From an uncultured Terriglobus sp. (lineage in GTDB: Bacteria; Acidobacteriota; Terriglobia; Terriglobales; Acidobacteriaceae), in assembly GCA_937871605.1 (NCBI GenBank), contig CALMRM010000217.1:1-13092 (forward strand): a stretch of 13,092 nucleotides of DNA, written 5' to 3'. The position numbers and the translations under genes are program-made. The notes beneath the pieces were generated by a model that ran no database searches, was not told the origin of the DNA, and saw only the letters and a list, made by a program, of their open reading frames with translations. Shown in pieces: positions 1 through 7,525 of this stretch; within the stretch, counting starts at the first letter, position 1; every line of letters begins with the position of its first letter.

Positions 1-16
1 TGCAGGCAGGTTGACT

Positions 17-724
17 TTAAGCTTTAGGAAGTCCAGATGTGCGTGTAGTTCGCATATGGTGTTCCCACCTTCTTTTTAGATCCGGCATGTTTGAGCCATG
101 GGCCTCTTCGAGAAACTTGGCCTGGATGATTCGATCCGTTCGGAAGTGTCGAAAGCCATTGCGCAGTTCGCACCAGGCGGCAAGCAGGCGAACAGCATCA
201 GCATAGCCGATCATCACCGGCCACACCGTCCGTTCGGACTCCTTTCCAACTTCATCCTGGTAACGGATCCAGAGCTTACATCCCGCACGTATCCAGGCGC
301 GGGTCTTCGCAAGGTCGATTCCATCCCTAACGGGAGAGTTGTTAGCGGGTACGCCGAGAGTCGGCTCAATGACAAAGGTGCGTAAGATTTGCGGGACCGC
401 AGTCGTAAGTTTCGAGAGAAGGTCCTGTGCCGCGTTCGCCAACGCAGCATCACCGCGCTCGACCACCCACTGCGCTCCCAGAACAGCAGCCTCCAGCTCC
501 TCCGGTGTCAGCATAAGGGGTGGCATGTCGTACCGGCGGTCGAGAAGGTAACCCACCCCCGCCTCGCCGCGGATGGGCACGCAGTGGCTGGTCAGGTCAG
601 CGATGTCACGGTAAATGGATCGTACGGAGACGTGGAGTTCTGTGGCGATCGCTTCCGCGGTTATCGGCCGTCGCGAGCGGCGCAGGATCTGTATCAGTTG
701 AAACAGTCGGTCTGTTCGGCGCAT
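17..724 (-). CDS. YafY-like HTH/WYL-domain transcriptional regulator
   Basis: This is a 235-residue DNA-binding regulator, probably a repressor. Residues 1-60 form a DeoR/HTH_11-type winged helix (RRTDRLFQLIQILRR, then ITAEAIATELHVSVRSIYRD). Residues ~140-205 form a WYL-type sensor domain, with KLWIRYQD, the ERTVWPVMIGY stretch and LLAAWCELRNGFRHFRTDRI, matching the usual 'LAAWCELR..FR.FR.DRI' block of the family. The ATG at 724 is preferred over the TTG at 730 because the family typically begins MRRxDRLF; there is no strong Shine-Dalgarno sequence. The gene is divergent from a VOC protein gene, a common arrangement for this family in which the regulator controls its neighbour and itself. A perfect inverted repeat lies 12 bp upstream of the start codon. 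The ligand is unknown. Confidence 0.9.
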   Translation of the reverse strand: MRRTDRLFQLIQILRRSRRPITAEAIATELHVSVRSIYRDIADLTSHCVPIRGEAGVGYLLDRRYDMPPLMLTPEELEAAVLGAQWVVERGDAALANAAQDLLSKLTTAVPQILRTFVIEPTLGVPANNSPVRDGIDLAKTRAWIRAGCKLWIRYQDEVGKESERTVWPVMIGYADAVRLLAAWCELRNGFRHFRTDRIIQAKFLEEAHGSNMPDLKRRWEHHMRTTRTSGLPKA

Positions 725-736
725 ACGCAAACCATG

Positions 737-754
737 CTGACAACACGCTGTCAG
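737..754. promoter_or_regulatory. Inverted repeat, candidate operator between WYL regulator and VOC gene
   Basis: CTGACA-ACACGC-TGTCAG is a perfect 6-bp inverted repeat with a 6-bp spacer. It lies in the 79-bp gap between the divergent regulator and VOC genes. It is 12 bp from the regulator start and 49 bp from the VOC start, so a bound dimer could block both promoters. That the divergent WYL regulator binds here is inferred from position and symmetry only. The left arm also resembles a -35 box (CTGACA against TTGACA) for the VOC gene, but no well-spaced -10 is visible. Confidence 0.5.
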
Positions 755-803
755 TAGTCCCCGCTAGATTCTCACGTACTGGAACAGCCAGTTGGAGAAC
801 ATC

Positions 804-1205
804 ATGAACTTGGTTTCAATGCGCATCATCACGAACGATGTCGAGCGTCTTGTTAGCTTTTACGAGCGTATCAGCGGTATCGCTGCAACGCGGTACACGC
901 CAGACTTCGCTGAGCTTGTGACTTCACGCGGCACACTCGCCGTTGGGAGCACGCGGACGCTGAGTGCTTTCCATGCAGAGGATCAGTTGCAGCCCGAGGC
1001 AAACCGCAGCGTCATTCTCGAGTTCCTTGTCAAAGATGTGGATGCAGAGTTCCTGAGGTTGAAAGAGGGATTGACCAGCGTCGTCCAAGAACCCACGACG
1101 ATGCCGTGGGGGAATCGTTCTCTTTTATTTCGTGATCCCGACGGAAACCTCGTTAACTTCTTCACGCCAGTCACTCCAGACGCGATCAGGAAATTCGCGC
1201 AGTAA
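804..1205 (+). CDS. VOC (glyoxalase/bleomycin-resistance fold) family protein
   Basis: This is a 133-residue protein of the vicinal oxygen chelate superfamily, made of two beta-alpha-beta-beta-beta modules. The N-terminal module starts MRIITNDVERLVSFYE (the usual 'D.er...FYe..lG' pattern). The C-terminal module has ILEFLVKDVDAEFLRLK and ends in the classic LLFRDPDGNLVNFFTP. The ATG at 804 is chosen because GGAG ends 6 nt upstream of it; a TTG at 792 would extend the frame but has no ribosome site. Metal ligands are not obvious, so enzymatic activity cannot be assigned; many members act in dioxygenase, isomerase or antibiotic-binding roles. The divergent WYL regulator gene and the inverted repeat between them suggest that the gene is repressed until a ligand appears. 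Confidence 0.88.
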   Translation: MNLVSMRIITNDVERLVSFYERISGIAATRYTPDFAELVTSRGTLAVGSTRTLSAFHAEDQLQPEANRSVILEFLVKDVDAEFLRLKEGLTSVVQEPTTMPWGNRSLLFRDPDGNLVNFFTPVTPDAIRKFAQ

Positions 1206-1398
1206 GGCATTCTGAGCGAACTCAGCAGAGGTTCGCACGTGCCACGGGCCTGCACAGAAAGTGCTTGCATCTCATCTCGGAGTCGAACCACGTGAGGCAC
1301 CCCCAATGCGGTTCGTAGCTCCGGGCATTCCGCCAGATTTCGAGAGCGGTGAAGAGTTGCCTCCGTCATTCTGGCTGAGGCCGTACGCGTTGCGCGCC

Positions 1399-1686
1399 TC
1401 AGTGTGCACCTTTCGCTTCTTGCGCCGACCAGTACGCAAAGGGACGCACTTTCCAGCTCACAATCACACCTTCCGCTGTATAGGGATCATTTCTCACGAT
1501 GTCATCGACTTGGCCCGCATCCTCCGTGTCCAAGACCCATAAGGCTCCTGCATCCTCGGCGAACGGCCCCGCCGCGCGTAGTTGGCCGTTCTCCAGGAAC
1601 TTGCGCAGGTACTCACGGTGGGCCGGGTGGAGTGCCTTGGTCTTGGCTTTGTCATCCCCGTACTCAATAATCGCTCCAAAAATCAT
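1399..1686 (-). CDS. YciI-like protein
   Basis: This is a 95-residue single-domain protein of the YciI/YCII family (ferredoxin-like dimeric fold). Visible family marks are HPAHREYLRKFLENGQLRAAGPF, with the conserved His at residue 23 and the 'GPF.(D/E)D.G' turn. The NDPYTAEGVIVSWKVRPF block follows, with Asp67-Pro68. His and Asp are the proposed active-site pair in the family, whose reaction is generally unknown. The start at 1686 is preferred over the ATG at 1692 and the TTG at 1713: GAGGGA lies 6 nt upstream of the 1686 ATG but directly abuts the 1692 one. The gene is divergent from the TetR regulator gene. The long plus-strand frame that covers this gene and runs into the TetR gene is not real coding upstream of about 1763. 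Confidence 0.88.
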   Translation of the reverse strand: MIFGAIIEYGDDKAKTKALHPAHREYLRKFLENGQLRAAGPFAEDAGALWVLDTEDAGQVDDIVRNDPYTAEGVIVSWKVRPFAYWSAQEAKGAH

Positions 1687-1697
1687 AAGCATTCCCT

Positions 1698-1745
1698 CTG
1701 CGCAACAGAACAATCGCGCAGTGTTAAGCTTACGAGCAAAAGCTC
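1698..1745. promoter_or_regulatory. Palindrome cluster, candidate TetR operator region
   Basis: The gap between the YciI-like and TetR starts contains three palindromes within 48 bp. CTGCGC (1698-1703) pairs with GCGCAG (1716-1721), spacer 12 bp. TAAGCTTA lies at 1725-1732. GAGC-AAAA-GCTC lies at 1734-1745. Divergent TetR regulators usually bind a palindrome between themselves and their target, so one of these is a reasonable operator candidate. The sequence alone does not show which one, and short palindromes also arise by chance. Confidence 0.35.
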
Positions 1746-1780
1746 ACATCAGGTACTCGCATTTGACGCTCCGAAAGCGT

Positions 1781-2380
1781 TTGGCAACGAAGTCGCTCAC
1801 ACCCCGTAAATCACCCCGGCAGACGCGCGCCGAGGGTACTGTAGCGGCGATCGTCGAAGCTGCTGCTCACATTCTGGAGCGCAGAGGATTTGAAGGTTTC
1901 AATACAAATGCGGTCGCGGAAAAGGCGGGCGTCAGTATCGGCTCGCTCTACCAATACTTTCCCAACAAGGATGCCCTGCTGAGCGCCTTGATTGCGCGCG
2001 AAGCTGCACCACTTCTGGCAGTTGAGAAGGAACTGGCTGGCATTGCAGGCAGCCGGGCAGCGTTCCAGAGGTACGTCATAGCGGGTATTCAGTACCAAAT
2101 GCGACGTCCACAGCTTGCCAGATTGATTGACACCGCCGAAAAGGCGGATACGTTCAGCGATCAGGTCATGGGCACGGTGACTCGTTTGCGAGCTGTAGTC
2201 GAAAAGATTCTCGACTTGAAAGATGCGCCAATAGTCCTGGACAAGGCTGTGGCTGCCGCAGATGTGGTGGCAATCACACGAAGTCTGATCGATGCCGCCG
2301 GAGAGCGAGATAAGACCGATGTCGACCGCCTAAGACGGAGAGTTGAGGGAGCAATCTGGGGATATCTGACTAGCGGTTAG
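1781..2380 (+). CDS. TetR/AcrR-family transcriptional regulator
   Basis: This is a 199-residue regulator. The N-terminal HTH (residues ~22-64) reads AAAHILERRGFEGFNTNAVAEKAGVSIGSLYQYFPNKDALL, with the near-invariant GSLYQYFPNKDAL recognition-helix block. Residues ~70-199 are a helical ligand-binding/dimerisation domain of unknown specificity. The start is uncertain: the frame stays open far upstream across the YciI-like gene and has no ATG near the domain. TTG at 1781 (weak GAAAG before it) gives a normal-length protein; TTG at 1763 (205 residues, AGG 9 nt upstream) is the alternative. The basic tail TPRKSPRQTR before the HTH is typical of the family. The likely target is its own promoter and the divergent YciI-like gene. 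Confidence 0.85.
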   Translation: MATKSLTPRKSPRQTRAEGTVAAIVEAAAHILERRGFEGFNTNAVAEKAGVSIGSLYQYFPNKDALLSALIAREAAPLLAVEKELAGIAGSRAAFQRYVIAGIQYQMRRPQLARLIDTAEKADTFSDQVMGTVTRLRAVVEKILDLKDAPIVLDKAVAAADVVAITRSLIDAAGERDKTDVDRLRRRVEGAIWGYLTSG

Positions 2381-2471
2381 CGTCCGGCTATCAGACGCCA
2401 GGAGGCAGCGCACAAGACGAAGCGCTTATGGTTGCGAACGGCTCTCACGATGGCCGCCAGCATGCCTGCCT

Positions 2472-2501
2472 GCGAACTCGCGCCGCTTACCTGCGGTTCG
2501 C
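2472..2501 (-). terminator. Weak hairpin downstream of dnaJ
   Basis: GCGAAC (2472-2477) pairs with GTTCGC (2496-2501). An inner CGC/GCG pairing shortens the loop, just after the dnaJ stop codon. No run of T follows on the minus strand, so it would be at best a Rho-assisted or 3'-stabilising hairpin. The rest of the 126-bp convergent gap between the TetR gene and dnaJ shows only a 5-bp GCGTC/GACGC stem (2380-2398) after the TetR stop, and no gene. Confidence 0.25.
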
Positions 2502-2506
2502 CAGCC

Positions 2507-3733
2507 CTAAACCTGGGCAAACAAGTCCACGCGCGGATCTTCAGGATTGAGCTTGGCCAACTCGCGCAGAATTTCCTTGGAACGCTCATCCTGAATTTTT
2601 GGCACCACGATCCGGACCTCCACAATCTGGTCGCCGCGTACGCCTTCGGCTGACGCGGATGGCACACCCTTTTCGCGCAGGCGCAGCTTTTGTCCCGCCT
2701 GTGTACCGGGCGGAATCTTCAACTGCGTGCGGCCGTCAATGGTCGGGACGTCGATCTTGGTGCCCAACGCAGCCTCAAAGGCCATCACAGGCACGGTCAC
2801 GCGGATGTCGTCACCAGACCGCGTAAACACTGGGTGCTGGCCCGCCTTGATGATGAGGTACAGGTCACCTGCGGGTGCACCCTGCGTGCCCGCATTGCCC
2901 CTGCCTGCCAAACGGATGCGCTGACCATCACGCGTGCCCGGCTTGATGCGGAACTCCAGCGTCTCGCGCCTGGTGATGGAACCTTCACCGTGGCACGTGG
3001 GGCAGGGCTGCTGCAGCTTGCCCGTGCCACCGCAGCGGGGGCACTGCACGTTGAACTTCATACTGCCGTTCATCTGTGTGATGTGACCGGTGCCGTTGCA
3101 CTGCGGGCAGGTCTGCGCCGTGCCCACGGTTTCCTGCCCCTTGCAGGTGCTGCACTGTTCCTGCCGGGTAATCTCAATGCGCGTGGTGCCGCCGCGAATG
3201 GCCGTCCAGAAGTCGATCTCCACCTGGTACTCCAGGTCGGTGCCGGGCCGCGGGCCACGCGAAGCTGCCTGCGCACCCCTGCCGCCTCCACCGAACATGC
3301 CGCCGAAGATGTCGCGGAACGAGGAGCCGCGGCCGCCGCTCTCCTGCTGACCTGCACCGCCAGAAAAGTCGAAGCCACTAAAGTCGAACGGTTGACCCTG
3401 CCCCGCAGTAGTGCCGCCAGTGTAGACGCTCTGACCGTACCCACCACCTGTGCCGCCATAGCCACCGCGCGCTGCGGCCTCGGCCTGTGCCGGGTCGATC
3501 GAGTCGGAGTAGAAGCCGAGTTGGTCGTACACCTTGCGCTTCTTTTCATCGGAGAGAACGTCATTCGCCTCCGAGATCTCCTTGAACTTCTCTTCAGACT
3601 TCTTGTCGCCCGGATTCACGTCCGGGTGGTATTTGCGTGCGAGCTTGCGAAATGCCTTGCGAATCTCGTCTGAGGTGGCGGTCTTCTTGACGCCAAGCGT
3701 GCCGTAGTAGTCCTTGGATTGAGTGGATGCCAT
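2507..3733 (-). CDS. dnaJ: Chaperone protein DnaJ (Hsp40)
   Basis: This is a 408-residue type I J-protein, the co-chaperone that stimulates DnaK ATPase activity and delivers unfolded substrates in the cytoplasm. Domains in order are: J-domain at residues 8-73, with HPD at 36-38; a long Gly/Phe/Ser-rich linker at ~89-165 (GGYGGTGGGYG, FDFSGFDFSGG, FGGMFGGGGRG); the zinc-binding cysteine-rich domain with four CxxCxG repeats (C194/C197, C209/C212, C231/C234, C244/C247); and C-terminal substrate-binding domains ending EDPRVDLFAQV. It is longer than the usual 370-380 residues, mainly because of the Gly-rich linker. The start is supported by AGGA 4-5 nt upstream. It lies 82 bp downstream of the membrane-protein gene on the same strand. 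No clear promoter is seen in that gap, only a CCCTGCAGGG palindrome (3761-3770). Confidence 0.97.
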   Translation of the reverse strand: MASTQSKDYYGTLGVKKTATSDEIRKAFRKLARKYHPDVNPGDKKSEEKFKEISEANDVLSDEKKRKVYDQLGFYSDSIDPAQAEAAARGGYGGTGGGYGQSVYTGGTTAGQGQPFDFSGFDFSGGAGQQESGGRGSSFRDIFGGMFGGGGRGAQAASRGPRPGTDLEYQVEIDFWTAIRGGTTRIEITRQEQCSTCKGQETVGTAQTCPQCNGTGHITQMNGSMKFNVQCPRCGGTGKLQQPCPTCHGEGSITRRETLEFRIKPGTRDGQRIRLAGRGNAGTQGAPAGDLYLIIKAGQHPVFTRSGDDIRVTVPVMAFEAALGTKIDVPTIDGRTQLKIPPGTQAGQKLRLREKGVPSASAEGVRGDQIVEVRIVVPKIQDERSKEILRELAKLNPEDPRVDLFAQV

Positions 3734-3815
3734 ACTGTCCTACCGATTAGATGGTATCTGCCCTGCAGGGTTGCGGCTTAGTGAGCGTGTTGTACGAGAT
3801 CACACACCGACACAC

Positions 3816-5444
3816 TCACATTGCAGGCACAGCCGCATCGTCGCGAAGGTATTCATCGAAGTCCTGCACGGGTTTCGCAAGGTGATAGTGCGACCAGCCG
3901 GTCGCGAACGCAGGGTCTTGCGAAAACCATTGCACCGCGTCGAAAGGTGAGCGGTACGCCTCACAGGGGTGCGTCGCAGTGCAACGCTCCACAAAGACAA
4001 CCGCTGGTCGCGTGCGCAGCAGGTCCTCGGTCGTCTCGCGTCGTTGCAAGTCAGCCAACTGCGTCAGCCGGGCTGCTGCCATCACGTGCGCTGGTGGCAC
4101 CGTAGCCGTGGCAGTCTCATTGGCGCGGATGGCAGGCAACATCCACAGGTGTGCAAAGCGGCTGCCCCATTGCAGCTGCCGCTCCATCAACGCGGGAAAC
4201 GCGTTCATACCCACGCTGAAGGCATACACCGTGGTGTGCGTGGGCAGGCGCAGCAGCTCTGCCTGCATGTCGTCTGGCGGGGGCGGCGCATGCCGCCGTT
4301 TCACCCACACCAGGCCGAACAGCAGCACGCCGCAGACGGGTAGCATGACCCATGCAGCAGCACTCAGGGGCTTTGCACTACGCGTCATTCGCAGCTTGCG
4401 GTGCAGCACATCGGCAGCCATCCACAACAAGGCAATTTCAAGCAGGGCTACCGCGGTAAAACGTTGATGGTACCAGCCGGTGTGCTGCTGAAAGTACGCC
4501 AGTACCGCACCACCACCCGCTGCAAGCATTGCTCCTTCAAGCCGTGCCAGGGCCAGCCTGTTGCGCAGGGCGAACCAGGCAGCTGCGGCCAGCAGGCACA
4601 CCAACGTGAGCAGGTGGCCCACGTGGAACACCATTTGTGCAAAGCTGTACTCGCCCAGCGCCCAGTAAGTGTCGCGCAGCAGCGGCGTAATGACCAGGAG
4701 ATACGCCGGGGTAAGCAGCCGCACCGCTGCCACGTACAGCACACCCACTCCAAAGGCCGCCAGCACTTCCGCCGACCAAAGGCGCTTCAATGTGCGTAGA
4801 TAAAGCACCAGGAACAACTCCAGGCACACAATCGTGAGCAGGTGCTGCGGCTTGAAGCAGACGCCCAGCCCGGCGCACGCACCCAGGGCAACCCGCTCCG
4901 CGACGCCTAGCCGGTTGACCACTCCACTGCCTGCCGCCAGCAGGTACGGCAAGAACAACGCCAGCAGTAGCTGCTCGCGCTGCCCAAATTCTGCCGGCTG
5001 TGTCACCGTAATAAGCACAAACGTGAGTGCCCACAGCACCCGCGCCGCACGCGTGCCTACCGTTGCAGCGACACTCGCAAGCCGCAGCAGGCGCCAGCCC
5101 CAGGCCGCACTGACCGCAAGCATGCCCAGGACCAACACGCGGAGCGCAGGAACGGCATTGACATGCAGCAGCTTGCCCAACTCCGCCGGTAACAACGAAA
5201 ACCACACAATGAGAGGAGGGTTGGTCTCGATGAGCCGTGGCCCATCCAGTTGCACGCCGTGCAACATCTGCTGAGCGGCATACAAAAGGTACGCCTGGTC
5301 GCCTTCCACGTGGCTCAGCACAAACTCATACAGCAGGTAGCAGAGCAGCGTTGCCAACAGCGCGGGCTCTGCAAGTGCCAGCACCCACGCCAGCCCCGCG
5401 TCTGACCTGCGCTGCGACTCGCCATATACGACCTTTTCAGCCAT
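3816..5444 (-). CDS. Polytopic membrane protein, GT-C-type glycosyltransferase-like
   Basis: This 542-residue integral membrane protein has roughly ten or more hydrophobic segments and a soluble C-terminal part from about residue 385. After the first membrane helix (~25-44) comes the loop EGDQAYLLYAAQQMLHG (E47, D49), then ETNPPLIVW (73-81). This acidic first-loop motif plus 'NPPL' is the hallmark of GT-C enzymes of the PMT/ArnT type, which use lipid-phosphate sugars on the outer face of the membrane. The family assignment is therefore reasonable, but donor and acceptor are unknown. The C-terminal part includes a MEAD-free region with RRETTEDLLRTRPAVVFVERC, typical of the domain following the membrane part in such proteins. 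It begins 21 bp after the glycosylase stop and has no Shine-Dalgarno sequence; a TATACT box lies just upstream. Confidence 0.75.
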   Translation of the reverse strand: MAEKVVYGESQRRSDAGLAWVLALAEPALLATLLCYLLYEFVLSHVEGDQAYLLYAAQQMLHGVQLDGPRLIETNPPLIVWFSLLPAELGKLLHVNAVPALRVLVLGMLAVSAAWGWRLLRLASVAATVGTRAARVLWALTFVLITVTQPAEFGQREQLLLALFLPYLLAAGSGVVNRLGVAERVALGACAGLGVCFKPQHLLTIVCLELFLVLYLRTLKRLWSAEVLAAFGVGVLYVAAVRLLTPAYLLVITPLLRDTYWALGEYSFAQMVFHVGHLLTLVCLLAAAAWFALRNRLALARLEGAMLAAGGGAVLAYFQQHTGWYHQRFTAVALLEIALLWMAADVLHRKLRMTRSAKPLSAAAWVMLPVCGVLLFGLVWVKRRHAPPPPDDMQAELLRLPTHTTVYAFSVGMNAFPALMERQLQWGSRFAHLWMLPAIRANETATATVPPAHVMAAARLTQLADLQRRETTEDLLRTRPAVVFVERCTATHPCEAYRSPFDAVQWFSQDPAFATGWSHYHLAKPVQDFDEYLRDDAAVPAM

Positions 5445-5451
5445 TGCGGTC

Positions 5452-5457
5452 AGTATA
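5452..5457 (-). promoter_or_regulatory. -10-like TATACT directly upstream of the membrane-protein start
   Basis: On the minus strand TATACT (5 of 6 against TATAAT) is followed by 7 nt and then the ATG at 5444. Initiation at the normal distance would start the RNA at or one base before the ATG, giving a leaderless message. This would fit the lack of a ribosome-binding site. No TTGACA-like box lies 17 bp upstream, and the gene may simply be cotranscribed with the glycosylase, so this is a weak call. Confidence 0.3.
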
Positions 5458-5465
5458 CGGAGAGC

Positions 5466-6458
5466 TCATGGAGCTGAGCGTCTGCCCTTCTTTTCCGCCG
5501 CCCGCCCCGCACGCAGGCTGGTGCCCTGCGCGTAGGCTGTATCGTTCTGCTCGTTCGTCGTCTGCTGGTCGTTTGGGCACCAATAGAGCGTGCGGCCTGC
5601 CACGTCTTTGCGCAGAATCGTCTCACCGCACACGAAGCAAGGCTTCCCGTGACGACGGTACACGTAATGCTCCTCGCCACGCTCTGCAACCGCCTTGCCG
5701 CTGGGCCGGTCCTTGCGGTCGGTGCACACAATGCGACGGTCCACCATGCCTGCCTTCAGCAGCGGAATGGAATCCTTCCAGATCGACTTCAACGTCTTGA
5801 GTTCGACCTGCTCACCCGGCGTAAATGGATTCAGCCGGTGACGAAAGAGCAATTCTGCACGGTAGATGTTGCCGATGCCGGAGAGGATCGACTGATCCAT
5901 TAGCAGCTCGCCTATGCTCGTCTTCTTACTCAGAATCTTGTCGTACGCACGCTGTGGATCGTCGTGCCCACCCGGCTCATGCGCCAGCGGGTCCGGTCCA
6001 AGCCGGTCCAGCAGCGCCTGCCACTTTGCCGCGTCGTACACGCTGCAATCGGTTGGTCCGCGCAGTTCACACCAGTCCACCTCCTCTGGTGGAAAGGGCT
6101 GCGTGCCATCGTCGTTCGCGCACGTCAGGTTGTGCGGCTGCCCCTTCTGCGAACGCGACTTCTTCCCTGCTCCTGCGCGCTGCAGCACCGCCCGCAACGC
6201 GCCCTTGGGCTCTGGTAGTGGGCCGCAGCCCTCTGTAAAGTCACCAAAGCGGCCCAGGTGGACGTGCAGGTACAGGTCTGGCCCAAACTCATAGCCCAGG
6301 TGCTTGCCCACCGCATGCACCTTCAACAGCTTCTTGCCGTCTACCAGATGCGCATCGATAAAGCGGTGGTTTGGCCCTGGCAGCACGTTCAGCTTCTTGC
6401 CGACAAAAGCTGCGGTGTGACGCGCCGCCCACCGATGTATCTCATTGCCCTCTGGCAT
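5466..6458 (-). CDS. nei: Fpg/Nei-family DNA glycosylase/AP lyase (endonuclease VIII-like)
   Basis: This is a 330-residue base-excision repair enzyme that removes oxidised bases and cuts the abasic site. The start MPEGNEIHR gives the catalytic Pro2 (Schiff-base nucleophile) and Glu3. Lys52 in AVGKHLGYEF fits the conserved beta-lobe lysine. The helix-two-turn-helix is seen in DQSILSGIGNIYRAELLFRHRLNPF. The C-terminal zinc-finger beta-hairpin has C274, C277, Arg289 and C294, but the fourth ligand position is Asp297 (CPND) instead of Cys. The frame stays open to 6554 upstream, but only the ATG at 6458 gives the required N-terminal proline; GAGGAAG and AGGG lie before it. A basic 32-residue tail follows the finger. 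First gene of a minus-strand run with the GT-C-like gene and dnaJ; divergent from the broken acyltransferase. Nei is preferred to MutM because of the MPEGxEIHR start. Confidence 0.88.
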   Translation of the reverse strand: MPEGNEIHRWAARHTAAFVGKKLNVLPGPNHRFIDAHLVDGKKLLKVHAVGKHLGYEFGPDLYLHVHLGRFGDFTEGCGPLPEPKGALRAVLQRAGAGKKSRSQKGQPHNLTCANDDGTQPFPPEEVDWCELRGPTDCSVYDAAKWQALLDRLGPDPLAHEPGGHDDPQRAYDKILSKKTSIGELLMDQSILSGIGNIYRAELLFRHRLNPFTPGEQVELKTLKSIWKDSIPLLKAGMVDRRIVCTDRKDRPSGKAVAERGEEHYVYRRHGKPCFVCGETILRKDVAGRTLYWCPNDQQTTNEQNDTAYAQGTSLRAGRAAEKKGRRSAP

Positions 6459-6522
6459 CGTGCCCTCGTCTTCCTCTCTGACGTGTTCTCGAGAGTGTCG
6501 GTTGGTGCGATAGCATGCAAAA

Positions 6523-7440
6523 GTGCCAGAGCAAGCTCCCATACAGCAGCCCACACGCTTCTACCGTCCGCAGTTGGATGTCGTGCGTTTTGTGGCGTTT
6601 CTGGCCGTCTTCGGGCATCACGCCCTGCCGCGCGACGGCGCACACAGCAGGTGGCTTAAGGAGGCCGTCAACACACTGGGATTCGGACTGTGTCTCTTTT
6701 TCGTGTTGAGCGCTTACCTGATTGCTCTGTTACTGCGACGCGAACGACAAAAGACTGACACAGTAGCCCTGCGAGCGTTTTACGCCCGCCGCATTTACGC
6801 ATCTGGCCGCTATACCTCCTGGGCCTGGGACTGGCTGCGGCGCGCGCCGTAAGCCATGGCTTATGGCATGCTCAACGCGAATGGCTGGTAGCTGCCCTGC
6901 TGTTCGCAGGCAATATGGTGCCGCATGACACAGCCATCATGAATCATCTCTGGAGTATCTCGGTTGAGGAACAGTTCTACTTGTTCTTTCCTTCGTGCGG
7001 TATTCGACCGCTGGCTGCCTCGGTGGACCTGGCCGGTGGCCCTCACTGCCGTGGGCGTTGCCGTGGCGTTTTTTGCACTTGCGGAACTCTACGGATCCCT
7101 CAAACTTCAGGGGGCAGTCGCGACGTCTTCCTGGAGAATCTGCTTTGGCTACTTCCTTGTGGCAGCTGGATGCTCTCTGCTCATCGTGGCCGTGCAAAGC
7201 CTTCCTGCACCTGCTCCCTTTGTTTACTCAGGCAGGGTTTCGTACGGCCTGTACGTCTTTCACGCACCGGTTCTGTCGCTCATCCTAGCCCGCGTACCTG
7301 CTTCGCATGGTGGCATCGCTCTGAGCCTGGCGGCTACGTACTGCGTTGCAGCGCTTTCCTATCACTACTTCGAGATGCCGTTCTTAAAACTGAAGCGCAG
7401 GTTTGAAATCGTTTCAACGCGACCTATCACTTCACCTTGA
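6523..7440 (+). pseudogene. Acyltransferase-3 family membrane protein, frameshifted
   Basis: The gene encoded a polytopic O-acyltransferase of the AT3 (OafA/NodX) family, but the frame is broken twice. The first part (from a GTG at 6523) reads YRPQLDVVRFVAFLAVFGHHALPRDG, LFFVLSAYLIALLLRRER, then ARRIY and leaves frame. Near 6798 one C seems lost (TAC-GCATC for TACCGCATC); the next frame continues IWPLYLLGLGLAAARA, then NHLWSISVEEQFYLFFP. Near 6990-6993 one T seems gained (CCTTCG), and the next frame continues RAVFDRWLPRW, then SGRVSYGLYVFHAPVLSL and YHYFEMPFLKLKRRF to the stop at 7438-7440. Joined, it is about 305 residues; the segment usually found between the mid-region helices and the late AAGCSLL helix seems missing (~60 residues, near 7120-7145). 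No clear Shine-Dalgarno sequence. Sequencing error is possible for each indel but less so for the apparent deletion. Confidence 0.85.
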
Positions 7441-7525
7441 TGTATTTGCACCCTGATCCGCGCGCTGGGATGATAGCTCCGCATGCCTGGATCCTGTGTA
7501 GAAGAATGTAATACTTGAGAACTCT

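Noticed and set aside
1206..1398. tRNA-like or gene-remnant sequence in the convergent gap between the VOC and YciI-like genes
   Set aside because: The minus strand has GTTCGACTCC like a T-arm, but the stem is only partly paired and no acceptor or anticodon arm can be built. The open frames here (1261-1542 plus, 983-1369 minus) have no recognisable domain. I see no gene or clear terminator in these 193 bp.
1499..1762. N-terminal extension of the TetR frame to 293 residues
   Set aside because: It runs antisense through the YciI-like gene, and its residues do not resemble any TetR N-terminus; family length fits a start near 1763-1781.
2690..3673. A 327-codon open frame on the plus strand opposite dnaJ
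   Set aside because: Antisense shadow of dnaJ, with no recognisable domain or ribosome site.
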